Program-made: the position numbers and the translations under genes
Assembly: GCF_002362315.1 (NCBI RefSeq)
Contig: NZ_MTZV01000006.1
Location: forward strand, 496,001 to 560,000
Direction of reading: 5' to 3'
Length of the DNA stretch: 64,000 bases
Origin: Paraburkholderia acidicola
GTDB lineage: Bacteria > Pseudomonadota > Gammaproteobacteria > Burkholderiales > Burkholderiaceae
Shown here: piece by piece, positions 8,729 to 17,311 of the stretch
Layout: each line of letters starts with the position of its first letter
How positions within the stretch are numbered: position 1 is the first letter of the stretch
The notes under the pieces: model-generated
The model's input: only the letters and a program-made list of their open reading frames with translations
Databases searched by the model: none
Told to the model about the DNA's origin: nothing

Positions 8729-10081
8729 ATGAACGGAGACGAAGAATTGGCACAGCCAGACAACGCAGTAGCCGGCGCGTATACCGCGCGACGGCATAGT
8801 CGCTGGGTGCAGCTCACCATTGGTGTGATCTGCATGGGCCTCGTGGCCAATCTCCAATACGCATGGACCCTGTTTGTCGAGCCGATGAATGCGCAGCATC
8901 ACTGGGGGCTCGCTGCGATCCAGACCGCGTTCTCTATCTTCATCGTGACCGAAACGTGGCTCGTGCCGATCGAAGGCTGGCTCGTCGATCGCTTCGGTCC
9001 GCGTCCGGTCGTGATCGGCGGGGCGATCTGCGCCGGGCTCGGCTGGGTGCTCGATGCGTACGCACCGAATCTGCCGGTCCTCTACCTCGCGGCGGTGATC
9101 TCAGGCGTGGGTGCCGGCTGCGTCTACGGCACCTGCGTCGGCAACGCGCTGAAGTGGTTTCCGGACCGGCGCGGTCTTGCAGCCGGTCTGACGGCGGCCG
9201 GCTTCGGCGCCGGTGCCGCGCTCACCGCGATCCCCATCGGCAACATGATCCAGCACGCGGGCTACCAGCACGCGTTCGTCTTCTTCGGCCTGTTCCAGGG
9301 CACCGCGATCCTGTTGCTCGCCACCCTGCTCGTCACGCCGAACCCGCCTGCCTTCGCGCGCGGCATCAAGCGCGTCGTCGCGACGAAGATCGACTACACG
9401 ACCGGCGAAATGATTCGCTCGCCCGTGTTCTGGGTGATGTACGCAATGTTCGTCTGCGTGGCGACTGGCGGCATCATCGCCACCGCGCAGATCGGACCGA
9501 TCGCGAAGGAATACGGCTTCGCTTCGATGCCGATGTCGTTCTTCGCCGTGACGCTGCCGCTACTGACGATGACGCTATCGGTCAACAACCTCTGCAATGG
9601 CTTCACCCGTCCGCTGTGCGGTGCGATCTCCGATCGCATCGGCCGCGAGAACACGATGTTTCTCACGTTCCTCGGTGAAGGACTCGCGCTGCTCGGCCTG
9701 ATGCACTTCGGCCACCACCCGACACTGTTCGTCGTGTTCTCCGGGCTGATCTTCCTGTTCTACGGTGACATCTTCTCGAATTTCCCGGCCACCTGCGCCG
9801 ATACGTTCGGCAGCAAGTACGCGGCGGGCAATGCCGGCACGCTGTACACCGCGAAGGGCACAGCCGCGATGCTGGTGCCGGTGGCTTCGCTACTGTCCGT
9901 GCACGGCGGCTGGAATGTCGTGTTTATCGCGGCGGCGTGTATCGCGATCGCTGGCAGCGTGTCCGCGAAATTCGTGCTCGCACCGATGCGCCGCCGCTGG
10001 ATCGAGAACTCGGCGAAAGAAAGCGAACAGATCGCATTCACCGGCGCATTCCGGCCGGCGCCACTGGGTTCGAACGAGTGA
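8729..10081 (+). CDS. oxlT: Oxalate/formate antiporter, MFS (OxlT family)
   Basis: A 450-residue major facilitator with about 12 membrane segments. It is closest in pattern to OxlT: LQYAWTLFVEPM in the first helices, ETWLVPIEGWLVDRFGPR after helix 2, and a single Lys in the predicted helix-11 segment TLYTAKGTAAML. That Lys corresponds in context to the substrate-binding Lys of OxlT. The next two genes encode the two oxalate catabolic enzymes, which makes oxalate-in/formate-out exchange the likely activity. The ATG at 8729 follows GGCGAAG. The gap to oxc is 123 bases with no terminator, so co-transcription is likely. Confidence 0.9.
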   Translation: MNGDEELAQPDNAVAGAYTARRHSRWVQLTIGVICMGLVANLQYAWTLFVEPMNAQHHWGLAAIQTAFSIFIVTETWLVPIEGWLVDRFGPRPVVIGGAICAGLGWVLDAYAPNLPVLYLAAVISGVGAGCVYGTCVGNALKWFPDRRGLAAGLTAAGFGAGAALTAIPIGNMIQHAGYQHAFVFFGLFQGTAILLLATLLVTPNPPAFARGIKRVVATKIDYTTGEMIRSPVFWVMYAMFVCVATGGIIATAQIGPIAKEYGFASMPMSFFAVTLPLLTMTLSVNNLCNGFTRPLCGAISDRIGRENTMFLTFLGEGLALLGLMHFGHHPTLFVVFSGLIFLFYGDIFSNFPATCADTFGSKYAAGNAGTLYTAKGTAAMLVPVASLLSVHGGWNVVFIAAACIAIAGSVSAKFVLAPMRRRWIENSAKESEQIAFTGAFRPAPLGSNE

Positions 10082-10204
10082 TGGCCGCTCGAACCTGCAA
10101 AACAACCGACCATCAGAACCGCTCGCACAGCCACGAGCAAACCATCGGTGTGAAGTGACTCCACGCGACACCCGAACAGCCAACAACGAAACGGAGAGGA
10201 AGTC

Positions 10205-11953
10205 ATGTCCACTGCCGAAATCGCCCGCCCTGAAATCACGGCCGACGAACCCCACCACGCTCCCGCTACGACGGATGGTTTTCATCTCGTCATCGACGCC
10301 CTCAAGCTCAACGATATCGATACGATTTTCGGTCTCGTCGGGATTCCGATCACCGACCTCGCGCGTCTTGCCCAGGCCGAAGGCATGCGCTTCATCGGCT
10401 TTCGCCACGAGCAGAATGCGGGCAACGCCGCCGCGATCTCGGGCTACATGACGAAGAAACCGGGGATCTGCCTGACCGTCTCCGCACCGGGCTTCCTGAA
10501 CGGTCTCACCGCCCTTGCGAACGCGACGACCAACTGCTTCCCGATGATTCTGATCAGCGGATCGAGCGAGCGCGAGATCGTCGACCTGCAGCAGGGCGAC
10601 TACGAAGAGATGGATCAGTTGAACGCGGCGAAGCCGTACGCGAAAGCGGCCTACCGCGTGCTGCACGCGGAGGACATCGGTGTCGGCATCGCGCGCGCGA
10701 TTCGCGCCGCGGTGTCGGGTCGTCCGGGCGGCGTGTACCTCGATCTGCCGGCGAAGCTGCTCGCACAGACCATCGATGCCGTGAAGGCACAGCAATCGCT
10801 GATCAAGGTCGTCGATGCCGCGCCGAGTCAGCTGCCCTCGCCCGATTCGGTTGCGCGCGCACTCGATGTGATCCGTCGTGCAAAGCGTCCATTGATCCTG
10901 CTCGGCAAGGGCGCGGCCTATGCGCAGGCCGACGCGCAGATTCGCGCACTGGTCGAAAAGAGCGGCATCCCGTATCTGCCGATGTCGATGGCGAAGGGGC
11001 TGCTGCCCGACACGCACGCGCAGTGCGCGTCCGCGGCGCGCTCGTTCGTGCTGCAGGAGGCCGACTGCGTCGTGCTGATCGGCGCGCGGCTGAACTGGCT
11101 GCTCGCGCACGGCAAGGGCAAGACGTGGGGCACGGCGCCGAAGCAGTTCGTGCAGATCGACATCTCGCCGACCGAGATCGACAGCAACGTCGCGATCGCG
11201 GCGCCGGTGATCGGCGACATCGGTTCGTGCGTGTCGGCGCTCGTCGCCGGTATCGGTGCGGGCTTCCCGAAGCCGTCTACCGAATGGACCGGCGCAGTCG
11301 ATGACCGCAAGAACAAGAACCTCGAAAAGATGGCCGCGACGCTCGCGAAGAATCCCTCGCCGATGGGCTTTCATAGCGCACTGCGCGCGATCCGCGACGT
11401 ACTGAAGACCCGCCCCGACATCAACGTCGTCAACGAAGGCGCGAACACACTCGACTACGCCCGCTCGATCATCGATATGGCCCAGCCGCGCAAACGCTTC
11501 GATTCCGGCACGTGGGGAATCATGGGCATCGGCATGGGCTTCGCGATCGGTGCCGCGGTGACGAGCGGCACGCAGGTCGTCGCGATCGAAGGCGACAGCG
11601 CGTTCGGCTTCAGCGGCATGGAAATCGAAACCATCTGCCGCTATGACCTGCCGGTCTGCACGATCGTGTTCAACAACAACGGCGTGTATCGCGGCACCGA
11701 CGTGAACCCGACTGGCGGAAAAGACGTCGCGCCGACCGTGTTCGTGAAGAACGCGCGCTACGACAGGATGATCGAGGCCTTCGGCGGAATCGGTTTCCAC
11801 GCAACCACACCCGAGGAACTCACGCACGCGCTCGAAGAGGCGATCCGCTCGGGCAAACCGACGCTGATCAACGCCGTCATCGACGAAGCGGCCGGTACTG
11901 AAAGCGGCCGCCTGACGAATCTGAATCCGCAAAGCGCGGCCATGAAAAAGTAA
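10205..11953 (+). CDS. oxc: Oxalyl-CoA decarboxylase
   Basis: A 582-residue thiamine-pyrophosphate enzyme converting oxalyl-CoA to formyl-CoA and CO2. The N-terminal Pyr domain carries RHEQNAGNAA (around residue 68), whose Glu activates the cofactor. The central domain is around residues 200-360. The C-terminal PP domain has the GDSAFGFSGMEIETICRYDL...NNNG metal/TPP motif near residue 462. Length and motifs match the Oxalobacter enzyme (568 residues). GGAGAGGAAG lies directly ahead of the ATG. It is 44 bases upstream of the CoA-transferase that supplies its substrate. Confidence 0.94.
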   Translation: MSTAEIARPEITADEPHHAPATTDGFHLVIDALKLNDIDTIFGLVGIPITDLARLAQAEGMRFIGFRHEQNAGNAAAISGYMTKKPGICLTVSAPGFLNGLTALANATTNCFPMILISGSSEREIVDLQQGDYEEMDQLNAAKPYAKAAYRVLHAEDIGVGIARAIRAAVSGRPGGVYLDLPAKLLAQTIDAVKAQQSLIKVVDAAPSQLPSPDSVARALDVIRRAKRPLILLGKGAAYAQADAQIRALVEKSGIPYLPMSMAKGLLPDTHAQCASAARSFVLQEADCVVLIGARLNWLLAHGKGKTWGTAPKQFVQIDISPTEIDSNVAIAAPVIGDIGSCVSALVAGIGAGFPKPSTEWTGAVDDRKNKNLEKMAATLAKNPSPMGFHSALRAIRDVLKTRPDINVVNEGANTLDYARSIIDMAQPRKRFDSGTWGIMGIGMGFAIGAAVTSGTQVVAIEGDSAFGFSGMEIETICRYDLPVCTIVFNNNGVYRGTDVNPTGGKDVAPTVFVKNARYDRMIEAFGGIGFHATTPEELTHALEEAIRSGKPTLINAVIDEAAGTESGRLTNLNPQSAAMKK

Positions 11954-11997
11954 GCGTAAAGAAGTACGCGAAAGACTAGCCACCCAGGAGAAATACC

Positions 11998-13251
11998 GTG
12001 AGCAAGAAACCACTCGAAGGCATCCGGATCATCGACTTCACGCACGTCCAGGCCGGCCCTGCGTGCACGCAGCTGCTGGCGTGGTTCGGCGCCGACGTGA
12101 TCAAGGTCGAGCGACCGGGTTCGGGCGACGTCACGCGCAACCAGCTGCGCGATATTCCCGACGCCGATGCGCTCTACTTCACGATGCTCAACAGCAACAA
12201 GCGTTCGTTGACGCTCGACACGAAGAAGCCCGAAGGCAAGGAGGTGCTCGAAAAGCTGATCAAGGAATCGGACGTGCTGGTCGAAAACTTCGGCCCTGGC
12301 GCACTCGACCGGATGGGCTTCTCGTGGGACGTGATCCGCGATCTGAATCCGAAGATGATCGTCGCATCCGTGAAAGGCTTCAGCGATGGCCACCACTACG
12401 ACGACCTGAAGGTCTACGAGAACGTCGCGCAATGCGCAGGCGGCGCCGCGTCGACCACCGGCTTCTGGGACGGCCCGCCGACGGTCAGCGCCGCCGCGCT
12501 CGGCGACAGCAACACCGGTATGCATCTCGCCATCGGTATCCTGACTGCGATCATCGGGCGGCAACAGACGGGCAAGGGGCAACGCGTGGCCGTGTCGATG
12601 CAGGACAGCGTGCTGAACCTGTGCCGCGTGAAGTTGCGCGACCAGCAGCGGCTCGACCGCCTTGGCTTCCTCGAGGAATATCCGCAGTACCCGCACGGTA
12701 CGTTCAGCGACGTCGTGCCGCGCGGCGGCAATGCGGGCGGCGGTGGTCAACCTGGCTGGGTGCTCAAGTGCAAGGGCTGGGAAACTGATCCGAACGCGTA
12801 CATCTACTTCACGATCCAGGGCCACGCGTGGGCGCCGATCTGCCGCGCGATCGGCAAGCCGGAGTGGATCGACGATCCGCAATACAACACGCCGAAAGCA
12901 CGTCAACCGCACATCACCGCTATCTTCGACACGATCGAAGTGTGGCTCGCGGACAAGACCAAGTTCGAAGCGGTCGATATTCTGCGCAAGTTCGACATTC
13001 CGTGCGCGCCAGTGCTGACGATGAAAGAACTCGCCAACGACGAGTCGCTGCGCGCGAGCGGGACGATCGTCGAGGTGCAACACAAGGTGCGCGGGACGTA
13101 TCTGACGGTCGGCAGCCCGATCAAGTTCTCCGACCTGAAACCGGAGATCACCGGGTCGCCGCTGCTCGGCGAACACACCGACGAAGTCCTGACGCAGCTC
13201 GGCTACACTCGCGAGCAGATCGCGCACATGCACGAAGGACAGGCGGTGTGA
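11998..13251 (+). CDS. frc: Formyl-CoA:oxalate CoA-transferase
   Basis: A 417-residue class III CoA-transferase (CaiB/BaiF). It moves CoA from formyl-CoA to oxalate, closing the cycle with oxc. The start codon is GTG, with AGGAG 7 bases upstream. Asp170 in LGDSNTGMHLAIG aligns with the catalytic Asp169 of Oxalobacter Frc. The glycine-rich GGNAGGGGQPGW loop (around residue 245) matches the active-site lid of the family, and LCRVKLRDQQRLD is also typical. The gene ends 32 bases before a strong hairpin that probably closes the operon. Confidence 0.94.
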   Translation: MSKKPLEGIRIIDFTHVQAGPACTQLLAWFGADVIKVERPGSGDVTRNQLRDIPDADALYFTMLNSNKRSLTLDTKKPEGKEVLEKLIKESDVLVENFGPGALDRMGFSWDVIRDLNPKMIVASVKGFSDGHHYDDLKVYENVAQCAGGAASTTGFWDGPPTVSAAALGDSNTGMHLAIGILTAIIGRQQTGKGQRVAVSMQDSVLNLCRVKLRDQQRLDRLGFLEEYPQYPHGTFSDVVPRGGNAGGGGQPGWVLKCKGWETDPNAYIYFTIQGHAWAPICRAIGKPEWIDDPQYNTPKARQPHITAIFDTIEVWLADKTKFEAVDILRKFDIPCAPVLTMKELANDESLRASGTIVEVQHKVRGTYLTVGSPIKFSDLKPEITGSPLLGEHTDEVLTQLGYTREQIAHMHEGQAV

Positions 13252-13283
13252 CGCGCGCCTGAACCTGTCGATGTAGCCTTTCT

Positions 13284-13312
13284 CCGCCGCCCGCTCGTCT
13301 AGCGGGCGGCGG
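13284..13312 (+). terminator. Hairpin after the oxalate operon
   Basis: Perfect 12-bp arms CCGCCGCCCGCT and AGCGGGCGGCGG around a five-base loop (13296-13300), 32 bases after frc. There is no T tract after the stem, so termination may be weak or factor-assisted. Confidence 0.6.
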
Positions 13313-13351
13313 TGCTTCGATCACCGGCATCCCCCACCCGGACACTCCACC

Positions 13352-13783
13352 ATGGCCATACCCATCGATTTCGAACAACTCGTGAACGCGATCGGCGACG
13401 CCGTCGTGATCTCCGACGCGCACGGCGCGATCACGCTGTGGAATCCCGCGGCGGAACGCATGTTCGGTTTCACCGAGGACGAAGCACTCGGCCAGTCGCT
13501 GGATCTGATCATTCCCGAACGATTACGCGGTCGCCATTGGGACGGCTACAACAAGACCATGGCAACCGGCGAAACGCGCTACGGCCACGACCTGCTGAAA
13601 GTGCCCGCGGTCGACAAGAGCGGCCGCACGATGTCGATCGCGTTCACAGTGGCACTGTTGCGTTCACCGCACGGCGATGTAACGGGCATCGTCGCTGTGA
13701 TTCGCGACGAAACGAGCCGTTTTAACGAAGACCGTGCGCTGCGCAAGCGTGTTGCGGAACTCGAAGCGAAGGTCGTCGTGTGA
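13352..13783 (+). CDS. Stand-alone PAS domain protein
   Basis: A 143-residue protein made of one PAS domain (about residues 8-125): VNAIGDAVVISDAHGAITLWNPAAERMFGF is the classic start of the fold and VTGIVAVIRDET its last strand. The last 20 residues (RALRKRVAELEAKVV) look helical or coiled. No kinase, GGDEF or DNA-binding domain is attached, so it would have to act through a partner or as a small-molecule sensor. It follows frc on the same strand beyond a hairpin, so it may be co-expressed with the oxalate genes by read-through. The ligand is unknown. Confidence 0.8.
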   Translation: MAIPIDFEQLVNAIGDAVVISDAHGAITLWNPAAERMFGFTEDEALGQSLDLIIPERLRGRHWDGYNKTMATGETRYGHDLLKVPAVDKSGRTMSIAFTVALLRSPHGDVTGIVAVIRDETSRFNEDRALRKRVAELEAKVVV

Positions 13784-13842
13784 GACTCGTCGCGGCATGC
13801 CACAATCGATAAGGTCGAGTACAACCTTACGAGAGCTTCGGG

Positions 13843-14664
13843 ATGCGCGAACGTTTTCTCATCCACTCACGTCGGCACAAGACACTTGCCTCATGGCTGA
13901 CTATCGCACTTTCCGCCTGCCTTACCGCCTGCGCGCCGTTACAGGTCTCGCAGGTACCGACGGCGAACGTCGACACCGGTGCAGCGGCGACCACGTCAAT
14001 TGCGATTCACGCCGACGGCTCGTTGCCGCTCCCATCCAACCTGGTCCCGCTGACGCAGCCAGCCGGTCAGCAACGCCTGCTCTCGACGACCGACAACCAG
14101 TCTTACTGGCCGTTGTCCGAGTACTTCGAGACGCAGAAAAACGAGGCGTACTGTTCTGTCGCAACGTCGGTAATGGTGCTGAATGCGCTGGGGATTGCCC
14201 GGCCAAAAACGTCGCTGTACCCCGGGTTCCCCTATTTCACGCAGGACGACTTCTTTCTCTCCATCGATCCCACGCTGGCTGATCCGGTCAGAGTCTCGCA
14301 CGAAGGCATGACGCTGGACCAGCTCAGCGCCGTGCTCGCCCGCTTCCCCGTCTCCGTGCATCCATTCCACGCCAGCGATCTCACCCTGGAGCAGTTTCGC
14401 GACCTTATACGCGATACCACCCGGCGAAGCGACCAATTCGCTTTGCTGAACTTCCGCCGTACGCAGATTGGCGAAACCGGTGGCGGGCATTGGTCGCCGC
14501 TAGCCGCCTTTGACCCCGCGAGCGATAGCGCCCTTCTGCTCGACGTCGCGCGTTACAAGTACCCAGCGGTGTGGGTGCCGGTTCCCCAGTTGTATCGGGC
14601 TGCGCTTGCGGTTGACTCCGTCAGCGGTCTTGCGCGTGGTGTCGTGGTGGTGAGTCGACCGTGA
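13843..14664 (+). CDS. Phytochelatin-synthase-like cysteine peptidase, predicted lipoprotein
   Basis: A 273-residue protein with a lipobox (LTAC, Cys30) after a hydrophobic leader, so probably a lipoprotein. The core matches the short prokaryotic phytochelatin-synthase family (papain-like): Cys104 in NEAYCSVATSVMVLNALG, His216 in GGGHWSPLAAFD and Asp234 in LLLDVARYKYPAVWV form the expected triad. Bacterial members mostly remove the glycine of glutathione rather than make long phytochelatins. It starts 59 bases after the PAS gene and runs convergent to the PaaI-type gene. The substrate here is inferred from family only. Confidence 0.85.
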   Translation: MRERFLIHSRRHKTLASWLTIALSACLTACAPLQVSQVPTANVDTGAAATTSIAIHADGSLPLPSNLVPLTQPAGQQRLLSTTDNQSYWPLSEYFETQKNEAYCSVATSVMVLNALGIARPKTSLYPGFPYFTQDDFFLSIDPTLADPVRVSHEGMTLDQLSAVLARFPVSVHPFHASDLTLEQFRDLIRDTTRRSDQFALLNFRRTQIGETGGGHWSPLAAFDPASDSALLLDVARYKYPAVWVPVPQLYRAALAVDSVSGLARGVVVVSRP

Positions 14665-14715
14665 CGCTTGAAGCCGCGTCTCGATCGTTGCTCACGCAAT
14701 CCGCTCACTACGTCA

Positions 14716-15153
14716 CTACTCCGGACGCTTGATCAAACAGGTCGCCGACGCATGCGCCACGATCTTGCCGTCCGGCGTTTTCAGCGACCCTTCTGCCACA
14801 CCCAGGCTCTTTGAAAGATGGATAACGCGACCTTCTGCCACCAGGTCCACATCACGCGGCACAGGACGTAGCATCTTGACGTGCAGATCGATGGTGCCGT
14901 AGCTCACTCCCGCTTCAAGCATCGTATGCACGGCGCAGCCCGTCACAGAATCGAGCACCGTCGCGGCGAAGCCACCATGCACACCACCCAGCGGGTTGAT
15001 ATGCCGGTTATCGGCGCGAGCGGTCATCTTGATGTAGCCGCTCTCGACTTCATCGAGTTCCATCGGGATCGTTTCCGAAATGGACGCGCGCGGCAGATCG
15101 CCAGCGGCTCCGGCGCGCAGCAATTCAAGGCCCGACATGGAAAAGGGATTCAT
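14716..15153 (-). CDS. PaaI-family thioesterase (hotdog fold)
   Basis: A 145-residue hotdog-fold acyl-CoA thioesterase. I start it at 15153 because CCAGGAGCC precedes that ATG; a longer open frame reaches into the regulatory region and is unlikely. The PaaI-type catalytic segment is NPLGGVHGGFAATVLDSVTGCAV (around residue 50), with the usual HGG and acidic residue. It is divergent from an HxlR-type regulator, and the intervening 183 bases hold two matching dyads. This points to regulation by that protein. The acyl-CoA substrate is not known. Confidence 0.85.
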   Translation of the reverse strand: MNPFSMSGLELLRAGAAGDLPRASISETIPMELDEVESGYIKMTARADNRHINPLGGVHGGFAATVLDSVTGCAVHTMLEAGVSYGTIDLHVKMLRPVPRDVDLVAEGRVIHLSKSLGVAEGSLKTPDGKIVAHASATCLIKRPE

Positions 15154-15206
15154 CTGAAGGCTCCTGGTATTGACATGGGTGCAGTACGAATCGAGCGCGC
15201 GAATCG

Positions 15207-15228
15207 AGTGCGTTCTAAATTGGAACTG
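15207..15228. promoter_or_regulatory. Operator-like dyad, copy 1 (thioesterase side)
   Basis: The site AGTGCGTTC-N7-GAACTG contains the dyad GTTC-N7-GAAC and matches copy 2 (15285-15307) in inverted orientation, including flanking AGTGC. It lies 54 bases upstream of the PaaI-type start. Probable HxlR binding site; the regulator link is inferred from position. Confidence 0.6.
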
Positions 15229-15284
15229 ATTGTCTGCATCGATACTTCCGATGTCAATGCAAAAGCTCCCAATAGATTCGAGAG

Positions 15285-15307
15285 CCAGTTCTATAATGGA
15301 ACGCACT
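15285..15307. promoter_or_regulatory. Operator-like dyad, copy 2 (hxlR side), overlapping a possible -10 box
   Basis: The reverse complement reads AGTGCGTTC-N7-GAACTGG, the same sequence as copy 1 outside the 7-base centre. On the plus strand the centre is TATAATG, a near-perfect -10 element for the hxlR gene, whose ATG is at 15337. Binding here would block that promoter, which fits autoregulation. Confidence 0.6.
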
Positions 15308-15336
15308 ATTTGTATCGATGATCAAGGAAACTGTCC

Positions 15337-15825
15337 ATGAAATGGAGCGATGTAGGTTCGATGCCCTGTTCGGTGGCGCGCACACTTGCGGTGATCGGGG
15401 ATCGCTGGACCCTGTTGATACTGCGCAATGCGTTCCTTGGCATGCGCCGCTTCGACGAGTTTCAGTCGCAACTGGGGCTCACGCGCCATGTGCTTGCCGA
15501 ACGGCTGGCGCGTCTGGTCGATGAAGGTATCGTGGTGAAAAGCTCGTATCAGGAGCGACCGGTGCGCTTCGAATACCGTCTGACGGAAAAGGGCCTTGAT
15601 CTGTATCCGGTGCTCCTCGCGCTCACCGCATGGGGGGATCGCTGGAAGGACGACGGGAACGGACCGCCCATGCTGCTAAAACACCGGACGTGTGACCACG
15701 TGTTTCGGCCGGTGACAGTCTGTTCCGAATGCGGCGAACCGCTTGATCCACGCGACGTCAAGCCGATGCCCGGGCCGGGATGGAGAGTTCAAGAAAGCGA
15801 AGCTACAGCGCACGACGCTGAATAA
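15337..15825 (+). CDS. HxlR-family transcriptional regulator
   Basis: A 162-residue winged-helix regulator. CSVARTLAVIGDRWTLLILRNAFLGMRRFDEFQ is the HxlR signature (with the N-terminal Cys10 that often senses redox or electrophiles), followed by the recognition region LGLTRHVLAERLARLVDEGIV and the wing RFEYRLTEKG. The C-terminal extension has CDHVFRPVTVCSECGEPL, whose three Cys and one His could bind a metal. It is divergent from a thioesterase and co-directional with a DUF4442 protein 11 bases downstream. Paired dyads in the divergent region suggest it represses both directions. Confidence 0.88.
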   Translation: MKWSDVGSMPCSVARTLAVIGDRWTLLILRNAFLGMRRFDEFQSQLGLTRHVLAERLARLVDEGIVVKSSYQERPVRFEYRLTEKGLDLYPVLLALTAWGDRWKDDGNGPPMLLKHRTCDHVFRPVTVCSECGEPLDPRDVKPMPGPGWRVQESEATAHDAE

Positions 15826-15836
15826 GGACAATCTGC

Positions 15837-16307
15837 ATGGCAATCGATGTCTTGTCTCTCTGGACGCGTTTATCTTCCAGACCTGCTGGCAAGTGGCTTT
15901 TTTCGCGCCTGGTGTGCCTGAGAGCACCGTACTTCGCCAGTATCAGTCCGACCATTACGGAGCTTCGTCCCGGTTATTGCCGTGTGCAGATACGCAAACA
16001 TCGATCCGTGCTTAATCACATCGGCTCCGTACACGCGATTGCCATGTGCAACATGGCCGAAGTTGCCGGCGGCATGTTGACCGAAGTGTCGGTGCCGCGG
16101 ACGCACCGCTGGATTCCGAAAGGGATGACGGTTCAATACCTGAAAAAAGCGAGCACCGATCTTGTCGCAATCGCCGAGCCTGTCACCACCGCACAGTGGC
16201 CAGACGCCGGCGAGTTTGAAGTCAATGTCAGGGTCGAGGACCGCGCGGGGGAAGCCGTATTCAACGCGGTCATCACCATGTGGGTTTCGTTGAAGAAGGC
16301 AACCTGA
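15837..16307 (+). CDS. DUF4442 hotdog-fold protein (thioesterase-like)
   Basis: A 156-residue protein of the DUF4442 hotdog group, related to acyl-CoA thioesterases. RKHRSVLNHIGSVHAIAMCNMAEVAGGMLTE (around residues 58-88) is the central-helix region. The gene starts 11 bases after hxlR and is probably co-transcribed with it, and it ends 2 bases short of the convergent hydratase gene. Together with the PaaI-type gene and the hydratase it makes a small acyl-CoA cluster. No substrate can be read from the sequence. Confidence 0.78.
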   Translation: MAIDVLSLWTRLSSRPAGKWLFSRLVCLRAPYFASISPTITELRPGYCRVQIRKHRSVLNHIGSVHAIAMCNMAEVAGGMLTEVSVPRTHRWIPKGMTVQYLKKASTDLVAIAEPVTTAQWPDAGEFEVNVRVEDRAGEAVFNAVITMWVSLKKAT

Positions 16308-16309
16308 AG

Positions 16310-17122
16310 CTACCGTCGAACACTACGCGGTCGAAACGCTTCGTCACTGCCCTTCTTGAGCCCGAGCCGCATCGCGAGCCGTTGATTCCAGCGTCCGATG
16401 ATGCGCCGTTGCCACCGCCTCTCAGCCGCAAGCGCCGTGGATTCGCTGTCGCTCCATGCATCGTGAAGCAGAAATTTTCCGGCAGCCAGCGCGTCGGGAG
16501 ATCGCTGCGCCCACACCGCGATCTGTGCCGCTGCAGCTGCAAGCGGATCGTCTTCGACCCTGCTCGCGAGTCCGAGCTGGACCGCTTCCGCGCCCGATAC
16601 AACACGTCCGCTCAACACCAGTTCTTTCGCGACATCGATTGACATCAGCTCACGCAGGAGCGTCGGGCCGCCCATGTCGGGCACCAATCCCCACTTCACC
16701 TCCATCAATGACATCTTCGCGTCCGCTGCGACAATCCGCTGATCGGCACCGAGCGCGAGCTGCATCCCGGCCCCATAGCAATGCCCATGAACGACGGCGA
16801 TCACTGGAAATGGAAGATCGCGCCAACCCATGCTCCAGCGCTGAAAGATATTCCTGCGCGGTGAATACAGGGAGAGCACCGAGCGCAACAGCGTGCGCTT
16901 CGAAGAGAACACGCTTTTGAAATCCAGACCCGCGCAGAACGATGGCCCTTCCCCGTGGATGATCGCACCACGCACGGCTTTCTCTCGACGAAGTCGCCGC
17001 TGCACAGCGGCAATCTCGTCCAGCATCGCGAAGTCCACCGCATTGTGCTGCGCCGGACGCGAGAGTGCTACCCATGCGACGCCATTCGCATCGATCGTCA
17101 TTTGCACGCGCTGATCTTGCAC
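16310..17122 (-). CDS. Enoyl-CoA hydratase/isomerase family protein
   Basis: A crotonase-fold protein of about 270 residues. The oxyanion-hole segments are GEGPSFCAGLDFKSV (around residue 60) and HGHCYGAGMQLALGAD (around 115). The usual second catalytic region reads MEVKWGLVPDMGG: a Glu occurs at SLMEVKWG, while the following position has Asp. I prefer the GTG at 17122 because AGAGAGG lies 5 bases upstream; GTG at 17128 and ATG at 17101 are alternatives. It is convergent with the DUF4442 gene. The reaction (hydration or isomerisation of an acyl-CoA) is known for the family; the substrate is not. Confidence 0.86.
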   Translation of the reverse strand: MQDQRVQMTIDANGVAWVALSRPAQHNAVDFAMLDEIAAVQRRLRREKAVRGAIIHGEGPSFCAGLDFKSVFSSKRTLLRSVLSLYSPRRNIFQRWSMGWRDLPFPVIAVVHGHCYGAGMQLALGADQRIVAADAKMSLMEVKWGLVPDMGGPTLLRELMSIDVAKELVLSGRVVSGAEAVQLGLASRVEDDPLAAAAAQIAVWAQRSPDALAAGKFLLHDAWSDSESTALAAERRWQRRIIGRWNQRLAMRLGLKKGSDEAFRPRSVRR

Positions 17123-17311
17123 TGTCACCTCTCTTGTTCATTGAGGGATTCAATGTATCAGCCCGCGTACCGTATGGGGTGGATTCCCAGTGTGTCCGGC
17201 CAGCGGAGGTTCATCAAAGTCCCTCGTACCCTGAGGCGACATGGGTCTCTGCGTTGCTCGCGCAACGCGCATTTTCAGCTGCAGGAGTGCGGAACGGCCG
17301 GTCCCAGGCGT

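Noticed and set aside
9890..12013. Very long open frame (about 700 codons) on the minus strand over oxlT and oxc
   Set aside because: It is antisense to two clear genes; the Arg/His/Asp-rich translation and lack of any domain are typical of the shadow of GC-rich coding DNA.
17251..17268. GCGTTG/CAACGC hairpin between the hydratase and TonB receptor genes
   Set aside because: On the strand where a run of T follows there is no gene to terminate; on the receptor's strand there is no T tract.
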